Positions 1 to 8,400 of a stretch of DNA of 40,521 nt are shown piece after piece. The translations under genes were made by a program, and so were the position numbers. Each line of letters begins with the position of its first letter. Positions within the stretch are counted from its first letter, which is position 1. This DNA comes from Prochlorococcus sp. AG-335-I21 (GTDB lineage Bacteria; Cyanobacteriota; Cyanobacteriia; PCC-6307; Cyanobiaceae). The stretch is from positions 1 to 40,521 of the forward strand of contig QBZO01000006.1 of NCBI GenBank assembly GCA_003282225.1, in the 5' to 3' direction. The notes below the pieces were generated by a model, which saw only the letters and a list, made by a program, of their open reading frames with translations, did not search any database and was not told the DNA's origin.

Positions 1-70
1 AACCTATCACGAGAGTCAAAATAGGCCAATTTACAGAGTTAGGAAAATTCAAAATACTTCTAATGACTAA
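1..70 (+). CDS. possible 3' end of a gene entering the window (partial, uncertain)
   Basis: The frame starting at base 2 is open from the window edge to a TAA at 68-70, giving about 22 codons that end in ...RVRKIQNTSND. It stops 4 bp before the convergent stop of the next gene, matching the tight convergent spacing seen elsewhere in this window. The neighbouring frame (base 3) is also open for longer but would run into the next gene. Product unknown. The call is weak because so little is visible. Confidence 0.3.
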   Translation, partial: TYHESQNRPIYRVRKIQNTSND

Positions 71-74
71 ATTT

Positions 75-464
75 CTACTTAAACTTTCTAATAAGATCAG
101 CTGAACGTTCAACTATCTGTAGATTCATATCTTTTAAACCTTTTCTGAGAATTGGTAATGTAGATTTATCTGCTAACTCTTCTGTAATCTTACAAGCTTG
201 TAATTTATCTGCTTTACTCCCTTTAAAAAGTTTTAACATTTTTTCTCTAAGAGTTCTTTTGTAAAATTCTGAGTACTTATTAGAACTATTTTGATAATGA
301 TTATTTTTTGTTATTGAATCAATAATTATATGATTTTTATTATTTATTTCTTTTATAAGATGTAACTTCTTTTTATTAAATGCATTAGATATATATTTCC
401 TCTTGAATATTACTATAAAAAAAAGTATTAAGATAATGAAAACTATTGTGAAAAAATTAAGCAT
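75..464 (-). CDS. small membrane-anchored protein with HEAT-like C-terminus, unknown function
   Basis: This is a 129-residue ORF. Residues about 1-20 are strongly hydrophobic (MLNFFTIVFIILILFFIVIF) and are followed by basic residues (KRK), which suggests a single N-terminal membrane anchor with a cytoplasmic body. The last 45 residues (ITEELADKSTLPILRKGL..., SADLIRKFK) resemble one or two HEAT-type alpha-helical repeats, which usually mediate protein contacts. The middle is N/K/H-rich and low complexity. It lies divergent from psaI-psaL, with about 90 bp between the two starts. I do not recognise a specific family. That the gene is real is fairly likely, given its length and lack of competing frames; its function is unknown. 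Confidence 0.6.
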   Translation of the reverse strand: MLNFFTIVFIILILFFIVIFKRKYISNAFNKKKLHLIKEINNKNHIIIDSITKNNHYQNSSNKYSEFYKRTLREKMLKLFKGSKADKLQACKITEELADKSTLPILRKGLKDMNLQIVERSADLIRKFK

Positions 465-556
465 ATAAAAAGTTAATAATTTTTATATCATCAAGTAATA
501 AAATTAACACTATTTCTCCGATAAATATTAAAGTGTATAAAGATGTTTAAAGAATT

Positions 557-670
557 ATGCCATCTGATTTAGCAAGTCTTCTTCCCCCGATCTTTGTTCC
601 ATTAATTGGGATAGCTATGCCTGCAGTATTTATCGTACTGATAGGAAGATTAATTACTGCAACTGAATAA
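557..670 (+). CDS. psaI: photosystem I reaction centre subunit VIII (PsaI), 37 aa
   Basis: This gene is too short for the ORF track. The reading frame from the ATG at 557 encodes 37 residues beginning MPSDLASLLPPIFVPLIGIA and ending GRLITATE. A short N-terminus, one hydrophobic helix containing prolines, and a length of 35-40 residues are typical of PsaI. The protein sits in the thylakoid membrane beside PsaL and helps stabilise PSI trimers. psaL starts 28 bp downstream on the same strand, so the two are probably co-transcribed, as known for psaI-psaL in other cyanobacteria. No clear Shine-Dalgarno sequence is visible. Confidence 0.9.
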   Translation: MPSDLASLLPPIFVPLIGIAMPAVFIVLIGRLITATE

Positions 671-698
671 ATTAACTCAAAAATAACTATCAAAAAAA

Positions 699-1298
699 AT
701 GAGCGACTTTCAAAAATCATTCTCAGAATCAACAAATTCTATTAAATTTGATGATAAATATATAGATAATTCTGTCCAGCCTGATGACATTGGTGTAGCA
801 AACCAATGGGCGGTTAAAACAGTTTCTGATCCATGTGTTGGAAATTTAGCTACTCCAGTCAATAGTGGTTATTTTACAAAAGCTTTTATTAACAACTTAC
901 CTTTTTATAGGGAAGGAATTTCTCCAAACTTTAGAGGTTTAGAGACAGGGGCAGCATTTGGTTATCTGCTATATGGACCATTTACAATGACAGGCCCACT
1001 AAGAAATTCTGAGTTCGCAATAACTGCAGGACTTTTAGCAGCTATTGGAGCGGTTCACATAATGACTGCACTTTTAGTTCTTTATAATGCGCCAGGAAAG
1101 GCACCTAATGTTCAGCCTCCAGACGCTACCGTATACAACCCTCCTGCAGACTTGTTTACTAGAACAGGCTGGGCTGATTTTACAAGTGGATTTTGGTTAG
1201 GTGGTTGCGGTGGAGCTGTATTTGCATGGCTTCTTGTTGGGACTCTTCACTTGGATACCATAATGCCAATTATTAAAAATATTTGGACTAATGGTTGA
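699..1298 (+). CDS. psaL: photosystem I reaction centre subunit XI (PsaL)
   Basis: This is a 199-residue PsaL. A hydrophilic N-terminal stretch of about 35 residues leads into the conserved segment beginning [18 protein letters not shown] and the [23 protein letters not shown] motif region, followed by membrane helices around residues 105-130 and 165-185. PsaL is the trimerisation-domain subunit of PSI in the thylakoid membrane and contacts PsaI. The length is somewhat greater than the roughly 150-165 residues common in other cyanobacteria because of the N-terminal extension, which fits marine picocyanobacteria. It follows psaI directly and converges with the NlpC/P60 gene, with 50 bp between the stops. 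Confidence 0.95.
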   Translation: MSDFQKSFSESTNSIKFDDKYIDNSVQPDDIGVANQWAVKTVSDPCVGNLATPVNSGYFTKAFINNLPFYREGISPNFRGLETGAAFGYLLYGPFTMTGPLRNSEFAITAGLLAAIGAVHIMTALLVLYNAPGKAPNVQPPDATVYNPPADLFTRTGWADFTSGFWLGGCGGAVFAWLLVGTLHLDTIMPIIKNIWTNG

Positions 1299-1308
1299 TT
1301 TCATAATT

Positions 1309-1341
1309 TAACTAGAGCATTTTCTCGATAGTCAGTTTTTT
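1309..1341 (+). terminator. weak terminator-like hairpin after psaL
   Basis: An imperfect hairpin (ACT-A-GAG, loop CATTTT, CTC-GAT-AGT) is followed by a run of six T (1336-1341). The stem is short and broken by an uneven internal loop, so it is a marginal intrinsic terminator. It is the only candidate between psaL and the convergent NlpC gene. Confidence 0.3.
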
Positions 1342-1348
1342 AAAAATA

Positions 1349-2104
1349 TTACCTGATAGATTTATTCCATCTGTATGATCTTATTATTCTTCCTGCAGAA
1401 ATAAGTTTTGATTGATAATGTAGAGAAATTTTATCGTTAGTGTCTTTTAAAGTATCTATTCCTATACCATTTCTTCCGTAATCTATACCCGAACTATGGT
1501 AATAAAGTCCATTTCCTTTATAAATACCAACATGATCACATTTGTTTTTGTTTCCAAAGAATAAAATATCTCCTTTTTTAAGTGATTTATTTTTTTCTTT
1601 GAAATTGAAAAGATGCTTACAAAAACTTTTTATTTGATAAGAATCTCTAGGTATAAAAATTTCATGATTTAAAAAAGCGGTTTGAATTAAGCCAGAACAG
1701 TCAAAGTTAGGACCTAATGTACCACCCCAAAGATATATATTTTTTTCTTTAGATCGATCTTTGATCCAATTAAGAATTAAGGGAATCTTGGCATGTATTA
1801 ACTTTTGTTCAGATTTTATGCAACTATTTTGAACATCAAATCTCTCAATTAATAATTTATTTAAATCAATCCAGCAGATATAACCATCTTCATAAAATTG
1901 AACTAATATCCTGGACAATTTATTTTTACTCTGATAAAGACTTGGATAAACAAGTCTAAAAATTCTATTTTTGACTATTTCCGTCACTAAATTATTTTCA
2001 GTTTCATTTTGATATCCAGAAATATTAATTTTTACTTTCCACCAAATAGTGTTTGAAAAATTTGTTTGCTTAAATAGTGAGAAAGAGTCTATATATTCTT
2101 TCAT
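1349..2104 (-). CDS. NlpC/P60 family cell-wall hydrolase with N-terminal SH3-like region
   Basis: This is a 251-residue protein. Residues about 50-90 (LSRILVQFYEDGYICWIDL) look like a bacterial SH3 domain. Residues about 120-245 form an NlpC/P60 domain with the catalytic Cys136 in FDCSG, His191 in CDHVGIY, and His203 in YYHSSG. Family members cleave the D-Glu-diaminopimelate or related bonds in peptidoglycan stem peptides. I see no signal peptide, so export is unclear. Its start codon is only three bases from the divergent start of the beta-lactamase-like gene, and both gene products may act on peptidoglycan. The function is confident at family level; the exact substrate is inferred. Confidence 0.88.
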   Translation of the reverse strand: MKEYIDSFSLFKQTNFSNTIWWKVKINISGYQNETENNLVTEIVKNRIFRLVYPSLYQSKNKLSRILVQFYEDGYICWIDLNKLLIERFDVQNSCIKSEQKLIHAKIPLILNWIKDRSKEKNIYLWGGTLGPNFDCSGLIQTAFLNHEIFIPRDSYQIKSFCKHLFNFKEKNKSLKKGDILFFGNKNKCDHVGIYKGNGLYYHSSGIDYGRNGIGIDTLKDTNDKISLHYQSKLISAGRIIRSYRWNKSIR

Positions 2105-2107
2105 AAA

Positions 2108-3007
2108 ATGTCTTTTTATTATTTACAAGAAGAAATGGGTTTAGCCTTAAATGATATTTTAGTCAGAGTTTGCTCCAACAATATAGAAAATTTAAGGAAT
2201 GATATCGCAATAACTTGGATCAATTATAAAAGTGAAAGCAATCATATAAATAAAGGCTGTGGATTTGGAATCAATAATAGAAAACTCATTTATCCTGCAA
2301 GCATTGTAAAGCTAATTTATGGCCTTGCTGCATACTCATGGATTGATACAAAAAAAATATTATTAACCCAAGAAATAAGTGATGCAGTCAATAAAATGCT
2401 CTTTTACTCAAGTAATGATGCCACAAGCTTTTTAATTGATATTATCACTGGGACTACAAGCGGTCCATGTATAGAAGGTGATTCTTGGGAGAATTGGAAA
2501 TATCAAAGATCAATAATCAATGATTGGTTAAAAGAGCTTAATTGGAATGAATTAAATGAAATAAATTGCTGCCAAAAAACTTGGGATGATGGACCATTTG
2601 GTCGAGAAAAAGAATTTTATGGAAATCATAACAGCAATAGAAATATGATGACAACTGATGCTACTGCAAGGATTTTGGAGGAGATAATGATAAGGATTGA
2701 TTATCAAAAAGATAATTTGAATTTAAAAAGTTTTTTAAAAAGAAATTTAAATAAGAATGTTCTTAATAATGATCCTCTTAATCAAGTAGATGGTTTTTTA
2801 GGAGAGGGATTACCTGAGAATATTAATTTCTGGAGTAAAGCAGGTCTTATGTCTCAAGCTAGACATGATGCTGCTTGGTGGGTTAATAACGACTCAGTAC
2901 AGACTTTATTAGTTGTTTTTGGTAATGGAGAAAAATACTTCAAAGATGAGACCTTATTTCCCGAAATAGCAAAGGCTGTTTACAAATATAATAATAATTT
3001 TGTTTGA
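2108..3007 (+). CDS. class A beta-lactamase-like serine hydrolase
   Basis: This is a 299-residue protein of the penicillin-binding/class A beta-lactamase fold. The SxxK nucleophile motif is at Ser65-Lys68 (YPASIVKL), the second motif appears as SSN at 101-103 (YSSNDATSF), and the KTG motif is altered to KAG near residue 244 (WSKAGLM). Standard class A enzymes read SDN and KTG, so true beta-lactam hydrolysis is uncertain; a peptidoglycan-related or unknown hydrolase role is equally possible. No signal peptide is obvious. The start at 2108 leaves no leader free of the opposing gene; Met10 (base 2135) is a possible alternative start. It converges with the next gene, with a 2 bp gap. Confidence 0.8.
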   Translation: MSFYYLQEEMGLALNDILVRVCSNNIENLRNDIAITWINYKSESNHINKGCGFGINNRKLIYPASIVKLIYGLAAYSWIDTKKILLTQEISDAVNKMLFYSSNDATSFLIDIITGTTSGPCIEGDSWENWKYQRSIINDWLKELNWNELNEINCCQKTWDDGPFGREKEFYGNHNSNRNMMTTDATARILEEIMIRIDYQKDNLNLKSFLKRNLNKNVLNNDPLNQVDGFLGEGLPENINFWSKAGLMSQARHDAAWWVNNDSVQTLLVVFGNGEKYFKDETLFPEIAKAVYKYNNNFV

Positions 3008-3009
3008 TA

Positions 3010-3240
3010 TTAATTTAAATCATCTAAGAAATCTCTATCTAATTTATTTGTATAGGCTTCGTAAGGTAACATCATAACCTCAGCAAAATCAAAGTCATTC
3101 AGAATCCATTCTTTATACTCAGCTATTAAACTATTTCTATCTCTATTATCTAATTCATGAATTCGTAATGCAGTATCTTTAAGGTTTTCTTTAATCAGGT
3201 TTTCAAGTTCTTTTTTATTCATATCAGTTATCTTCTCCAT
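3010..3240 (-). CDS. small acidic hypothetical protein, overlaps the recombinase-like gene
   Basis: This is a 76-residue, highly charged ORF, predicted to be mostly helical (MNKKELENLIKENLKDTALR...), with an acidic C-terminus (LDRDFLDDLN). It has no membrane segment and no motif I recognise. Its start lies 17 bp inside the end of the upstream recombinase-like gene, in another frame, which implies a shared transcript and probably translational coupling. The pairing suggests a partner or accessory of that protein, but this is inference from position only. Confidence 0.6.
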   Translation of the reverse strand: MEKITDMNKKELENLIKENLKDTALRIHELDNRDRNSLIAEYKEWILNDFDFAEVMMLPYEAYTNKLDRDFLDDLN

Positions 3241-3898
3241 CTAAGATTATTCTTCTAATTGTTGATAAAGCAATTCCAGTTTGAGTTCTGATTGATCGAT
3301 ATGAGCAACCCTCATTACGTAACCTCATCACTAATGATTCTTTTAAAGGACTAATTTTCGGTCTGCCACCTAAATTATTTCCATTTAATCTTCTTTGCGA
3401 AATAAGTTCTTTTTTCCTTTCTCCCAAACACTCATTATCTAAATTATCCAACTCATATAAAATATTAAAGACAGACAAAGATATCTCTGATGAATGTTTG
3501 AGGGATAAAAAACCAGATAAAGTTCTCAACCTAACATCATTATTCAAGAGTTTACGAATTGTTTTTATACATTCATTCCTATTAGCAAATGCCCGATCTA
3601 GTTTTGTTACGACTAATTCATCTCCTTTTGATAAATAATTTAGAGCTTTTTTAAGTTCAGGTTTTATTTCTTCATCTAAACTTACGATTTCAGAAAATAT
3701 TAAGCTGCAACCCTCATTTTTTAGGCAATTAATTTGTTCTTTTAAATAATCAAATTCACTATCTATAGCTCTTGCATATCCAATAGATTTATTCTTTTTA
3801 TTTTTTTCAGATAAAAGAAAACGTTTTCTTTTAAATTTAAAAGTCAATGTTTTAATACATATATTTTTAACTGTATCAAATACTAATGAAAAAAACAC
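3224..3898 (-). CDS. serine recombinase (resolvase/invertase) homologue with degraded active site
   Basis: This is a 224-residue ORF with a GTG start. Residues about 38-165 align by eye with the resolvase catalytic domain (IGYARAIDSEFD, GDELVVTKLDRAFANR). Residues about 175-220 carry the usual GGRPK linker and helix-turn-helix (GCSYRSIRTQTGIALSTIRRI). Compared with gamma-delta resolvase, Arg8 (R43), Asp67 (D101) and Arg68 (R102) are kept, but the nucleophile Ser10 is Ile45, Arg45 is Lys79 and Arg71 is Ala105. Strand cleavage is therefore unlikely, and a DNA-binding role is plausible. The N-terminal extension of about 37 residues is basic and unusual; the true start may be a later TTG. It overlaps the 76-aa gene by 17 bp. 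Confidence 0.8.
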   Translation of the reverse strand: MFFSLVFDTVKNICIKTLTFKFKRKRFLLSEKNKKNKSIGYARAIDSEFDYLKEQINCLKNEGCSLIFSEIVSLDEEIKPELKKALNYLSKGDELVVTKLDRAFANRNECIKTIRKLLNNDVRLRTLSGFLSLKHSSEISLSVFNILYELDNLDNECLGERKKELISQRRLNGNNLGGRPKISPLKESLVMRLRNEGCSYRSIRTQTGIALSTIRRIILDGEDN

Positions 3899-4209
3899 TT
3901 AATAGAACATAATAATCCACATTTTAGTTATATTTATACTAAATAATTTTCTAGCAAATGTTCTAAAAACTATAGTAAAAATAACATTTTTATTATTGTT
4001 CTTATTATGTTATTAGAACATGTCTTCGGATTTCGATTTAGTTTGTTTTAGAAAAATGTTATTAAAAATTCAAAAATATTCTTCTATAAGTAATATGTAA
4101 ATTTTTCCAGATTTGAATAAAAATATAGTTTTTTTATTAAATTAAACAAAAATAGTATAGTTTCATTTTTTTGATTAAAATTAGAATTAATTGATTTGAA
4201 TAAATTAAT
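3899..4209. promoter_or_regulatory. 311 bp gene-free AT-rich region with clustered TAGAACAT octamers
   Basis: This is the longest gene-free stretch in the window, between the divergent recombinase-like gene and lipA. It contains three exact copies of one octamer: TAGAACAT at 3903-3910, its reverse complement ATGTTCTA at 3958-3965, and TAGAACAT at 4014-4021, plus a related TGTTCT at 3997-4002 that forms an inverted repeat with AGAACA at 4015-4020. The arrangement resembles repeated protein-binding half-sites. Bases 4030-4209 are almost pure A/T and show no gene, tRNA or strong hairpin; lipA promoter elements presumably lie there but I cannot place them reliably. Confidence 0.5.
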
Positions 4210-5103
4210 TTGACTAATATTTTAAGTAATGCAGTTGCGAAACCTGAATGGTTAAGAGTAAAAGCACCTCAAGTTGAGAGAATAGGTAATACTGCAAATT
4301 TGTTGAGTGATTTAAAATTAAACACTGTCTGTCAAGAAGCGAGTTGTCCTAATATTGGAGAATGTTTTGCTAGCGGCACGGCAACCTTTTTAATAATGGG
4401 TCCTGGCTGTACAAGGGCGTGTCCATATTGCGATATTAATTTTGATAGATCCAAGAGAGATTTAGACCCAACAGAACCTGATCGTTTGGCAGAGGCAGTT
4501 TATAGAATGAAACTTAAACATGTTGTAATTACATCAGTTAACAGAGATGATCTAGAAGATGGTGGAGCTTCTCAGTTCTTTAAATGTGTTTCTGAAGTTA
4601 AAATTAAATCTCCTGAAACCACTATTGAATTATTAATTCCAGATTTATGTGGTAATTGGTCAGCACTTGAAGAGGTTTTAGATTCTAAACCAAATGTTTT
4701 AAATCATAATATTGAAACTGTCCCAACTTTGTATAAAAAAGTAAGGCCTCAAGGAAACTATCAAAGAACTCTAGAATTACTTAAAAGAACAAGAGAATAT
4801 TTTCCAAGTGTTTATACAAAATCTGGCTTTATGTTGGGATTAGGAGAAAAGGATGATGAAGTCTTAAATCTTCTAAAAGATCTAAGAAGTCATGATGTAG
4901 ATATAGTTACTATTGGTCAATACTTATCTCCAGGGCCAAAACATCTTCCGGTTAAAAGATTTGTTAGCCCTTCGAAATTTAATTATTTTAAATTATTTGG
5001 AGAAAATGAATTAGGTTTTATGCAAGTTGTTAGTTCTCCTTTAACGCGTAGTAGTTATCATGCGGAAGAGATTCAAAAACTTATGAAAAAATATCCAAGA
5101 TAA
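4210..5103 (+). CDS. lipA: lipoyl synthase (LipA), radical SAM enzyme
   Basis: This is a 297-residue LipA, which inserts two sulfurs into protein-bound octanoyl groups to make the lipoyl cofactor of 2-oxo-acid dehydrogenases and the glycine cleavage system. The auxiliary cluster cysteines are C41, C46 and C52 ([12 protein letters not shown]), and the radical SAM cysteines are C67, C71 and C74 (CTRACPYC). The C-terminal RSSYHAEE motif, which supplies the serine ligand, is present. The start is a TTG at 4210; an in-frame TAA at 4201-4203 rules out a longer protein, and the length matches the family. The stop is 12 bp from the convergent YciI-like gene. Confidence 0.96.
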   Translation: MTNILSNAVAKPEWLRVKAPQVERIGNTANLLSDLKLNTVCQEASCPNIGECFASGTATFLIMGPGCTRACPYCDINFDRSKRDLDPTEPDRLAEAVYRMKLKHVVITSVNRDDLEDGGASQFFKCVSEVKIKSPETTIELLIPDLCGNWSALEEVLDSKPNVLNHNIETVPTLYKKVRPQGNYQRTLELLKRTREYFPSVYTKSGFMLGLGEKDDEVLNLLKDLRSHDVDIVTIGQYLSPGPKHLPVKRFVSPSKFNYFKLFGENELGFMQVVSSPLTRSSYHAEEIQKLMKKYPR

Positions 5104-5115
5104 TTTAATTATTTA

Positions 5116-5406
5116 TTAATTGATATCAATCCATTCATTTAATTTCCATTCAACTATATTATTTTTTATCATCGGATCATTTTTTATAATTTCTAGAGCA
5201 TCTTTATAAGTATTCATTTCGATAATTAGTAATCCTCCAGCACCTGGTTTTTTAAATTCATCAACTAAAAATCCACTCTTAATATCAATACCTTTTTTAA
5301 TTAATTTTTTTATCCAATTAATATGTTCGTTGATTATTTTATTTCTAAAATCATTTTGGATTAGATATTCTTTTTTTATTAGTTCAGTCTTAATAAAAAT
5401 TGGCAT
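5116..5406 (-). CDS. YciI-like protein
   Basis: This is a 96-residue protein resembling the YciI family: a small ferredoxin-like fold with the conserved pattern of a His in the first helix (NEHINWIKKL), then SGFLVDEFKKPGAGGLLIIE and an NDPM motif. Family biochemistry is mostly unknown; a His-Asp pair has been proposed as an active site. Its ATG follows the gltB stop immediately (TAA then ATG on the minus strand), so it is probably translated by coupling from the gltB message. A role linked to nitrogen metabolism is only suggested by this position. Confidence 0.8.
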   Translation of the reverse strand: MPIFIKTELIKKEYLIQNDFRNKIINEHINWIKKLIKKGIDIKSGFLVDEFKKPGAGGLLIIEMNTYKDALEIIKNDPMIKNNIVEWKLNEWIDIN

Positions 5407-8400
5407 TTATTGATTCTTTATACTTAGCATTTCTTCTTCACTAGGAGGCACAACTATTTTAAAAATTTCCTTGCTATTAGACCAATCTTTAATTATTTTA
5501 GATGCTTTTAAACTTTTTGTTTTTTCATAATATTCATTTAAAATTTCTAACAAAATTTCTTCCTGCTTAAGGTTAGTAATTTTATGAATGCTAACTATTT
5601 CTTTATTAACTTTATTTTCTAAATCATCATTTTCGTCAAGTATATAAGCTATTCCACCTGTCATCCCCGCTCCTATATTTCTCCCTGTTGGGCCTAAAAT
5701 AACTATTTTTCCACCAGTCATATATTCACAGCAATGGTCGCCCGAACCCTCTGTGACTGCAGTTGCACCACTATTTCTAACAGCAAATCTCTCTCCGGAT
5801 TTACCTAGAGCAAATAATTTACCCCCTGTTGCTCCATAAAGACAGGTATTACCTAGGATTACTTGCTCTGAAGACTTTTCATCTATTCTTGGAGGAATAA
5901 TAGTAAGTACACCTCCATTCATTCCTTTGCAAACATAATCATTTGCTTCACCAATTAATTGGATATTCATTCCTTTTAAAAGAAACGCGCCGAAGCTCTG
6001 TCCCGCATGCCCATTAAAATTAAGATTAAGTTCACCTTTGAAACCATTATTTCCAAAAAACTCAGCGATTTCTCCCGAAATTTTTGCACAAACGCTTCTA
6101 TCTGTATTTTTGATTTTAATATCTTTTGTGAATTTTTTATGATTTTTGACTGCTTCAATAAAAAGAGTATCCATTAAAAATTTATCTTCCAATACATGTC
6201 CATTATCATGAGCATCTTTTGAATGATTTATCCAAGACCTATCTTTGAATATAGGATTATTATTAACTAGAGAAGTAAGGTCTATATTTCCAGTTTTAGG
6301 AAGACTGATATCTCTTGTAGTAAGAAATTCTTTATTGCCAATTAATTCCTCCATTCTAGAGACCCCAATACTACTCATGATTTGTCTTATCTCCTCAGCA
6401 ATATATAAAAAAAAGTTCACGACATTATCTGGGAGACCTTTGAATCTTTTTCTTAATTCCTCTTTTTGAGTAGCAACCCCTACAGGACAGGTATTTTTGT
6501 GGCAAACACGAGCCATTATGCATCCTTCGGCAATCATTGCTACTGATCCAAATCCATATTCTTCAGCACCTAAAAGCGCTGCAATAACTACGTCCCACCC
6601 TGTTTTAAGGCCCCCATCAGTTCTTAAAAGTACTCTATCTCTTAAATTATTTTCTAAAAGTGATTTATGAACTTCTGCCACCCCAAGTTCCCATGGCAAT
6701 CCAGCATGTTTGATAGAACTTAAAGGAGAGGCTCCTGTACCCCCATCATGTCCAGAAATTTGTATTACATCAGCATTTGCTTTACTTACTCCAGCTGCAA
6801 TAGTTCCGATTCCAATCTCAGATACTAATTTTACACTTACTTTTGCTTTAGGATGTATTTGATGAAGATCATGAATAAGTTGAGCTAAATCTTCAATTGA
6901 ATAAATATCATGATGAGGTGGTGGAGATATTAAAGCTACACCTGGTTTACTATTTCTAAGCTTTGCAATGTAAGAATCAACTTTTGGCCCAGGAAGCTGT
7001 CCCCCTTCTCCAGGTTTTGCTCCTTGCGCCATCTTAATTTCTAATTGTTTACCACTTCTCAGATATTCAGGAGTGACTCCGAATCTCCCAGAAGCTATTT
7101 GTTTAATAGCAGAGCATGCTGTATCTCCGTTTTCAAGACCTTTGATGAATGGTAATGTCGCAGATTGAGTATTTTTATCAATGTCATTTAATACGTTAAA
7201 ACGAGCGGGATCCTCACCTCCTTCTCCACTATTACTTTTCCCTCCTATTCTATTCATTGCAACTGCTAATACCTCATGAGCTTCTCTGGATAATGCTCCT
7301 AAACTCATACCTCCTGTACAGAATCTTTTACATATAGATTCAACACTTTCTACTTGATCTATAGGAATGCTATTTCTCGTAGAATTTATTGTTAGTAAAT
7401 CTCTTAAAGAAGTTATTGGTCTATTACGAACAAGTTCTTGATACGTATTGAAATGATCATAACCTGGCCCCTCCTTCAAAGCTGTGTGAAGAACTTTTGA
7501 CATGGCGGGGTTATTTGAGTGGTACTCTCCATAATTTCTGAATTGAACGAATCCTAAGAATTCAAGTTTCTTTATATCGATTTCTGGATAAGCTTTCGTA
7601 TGTATTGAAAATGACTCATTTGAAAGCTCTTTTAATGTGATCCCTGCAATTCGACTAGTTGTTCCATTGAAAGCAATTTTAATCAAATCAGAACCAAGTC
7701 CTACTGCCTCAAAAATTTGAGCTCCATGATAGCTAGAGAGAAGAGAAATTCCTATTTTTGAAAGTATTTTTCTTAGACCATCTTCTAATGCTTTTTTTAT
7801 ATTCTTTTGAACTTCCTGTATTGATAAAGGATTAATTTTTTTACCTTCTATAAGTTTTTGAGTCTTTGGATGTTTTAACCAATGTCTCCCAGATTCGAAT
7901 ATTAACCAAGGACAAACAGCACTAACTCCATAACCAATTAAACATGCTAAATGATGAGTACTCCAACATTGCCCAGTTTCTAAAATGAGAGAGGCTTTTA
8001 ATCTGATTTCTTTTTTTAAAAGATAATGATGAATTGCTCCAACAGCAAGTAAAGGTGGGATGAAACTTTTTTTTGAAGTTACTCCTTTGTCAGAAATGAT
8101 AATTAAGGAACAACCTTCATTTATTGCTATTTCACTTTGTTTGCAAATATCTTTTAATTTATGTTCAAACCCTTTCTGACCTTCTTCGATATCAAATAAG
8201 CTTGAAATAGTTTGGGATTTAATTTTTGATTCCTTAATAGAAATTAATTCTTCTTCATTAATAATTGGGCTTTTTAAATGAATAAAAGGCTTAATATTTT
8301 TCGTCTCAAATGGGGAACATCTTTCTCCAAGATGCATTTCTAAACTCATTACTAACTTCTCTCTTAAAGGATCTATGGGAGGATTAGTAACTTGTGCGAA

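Noticed and set aside
547-735. 62-aa minus-strand ORF over psaI
   Set aside because: Antisense of psaI and the start of psaL; the plus-strand PsaI reading is clear.
3224-3898. Active mobile element (IS607-like or invertase)
   Set aside because: Three catalytic positions are lost, and no transposon ends, tnpB-like gene or target duplications are visible.
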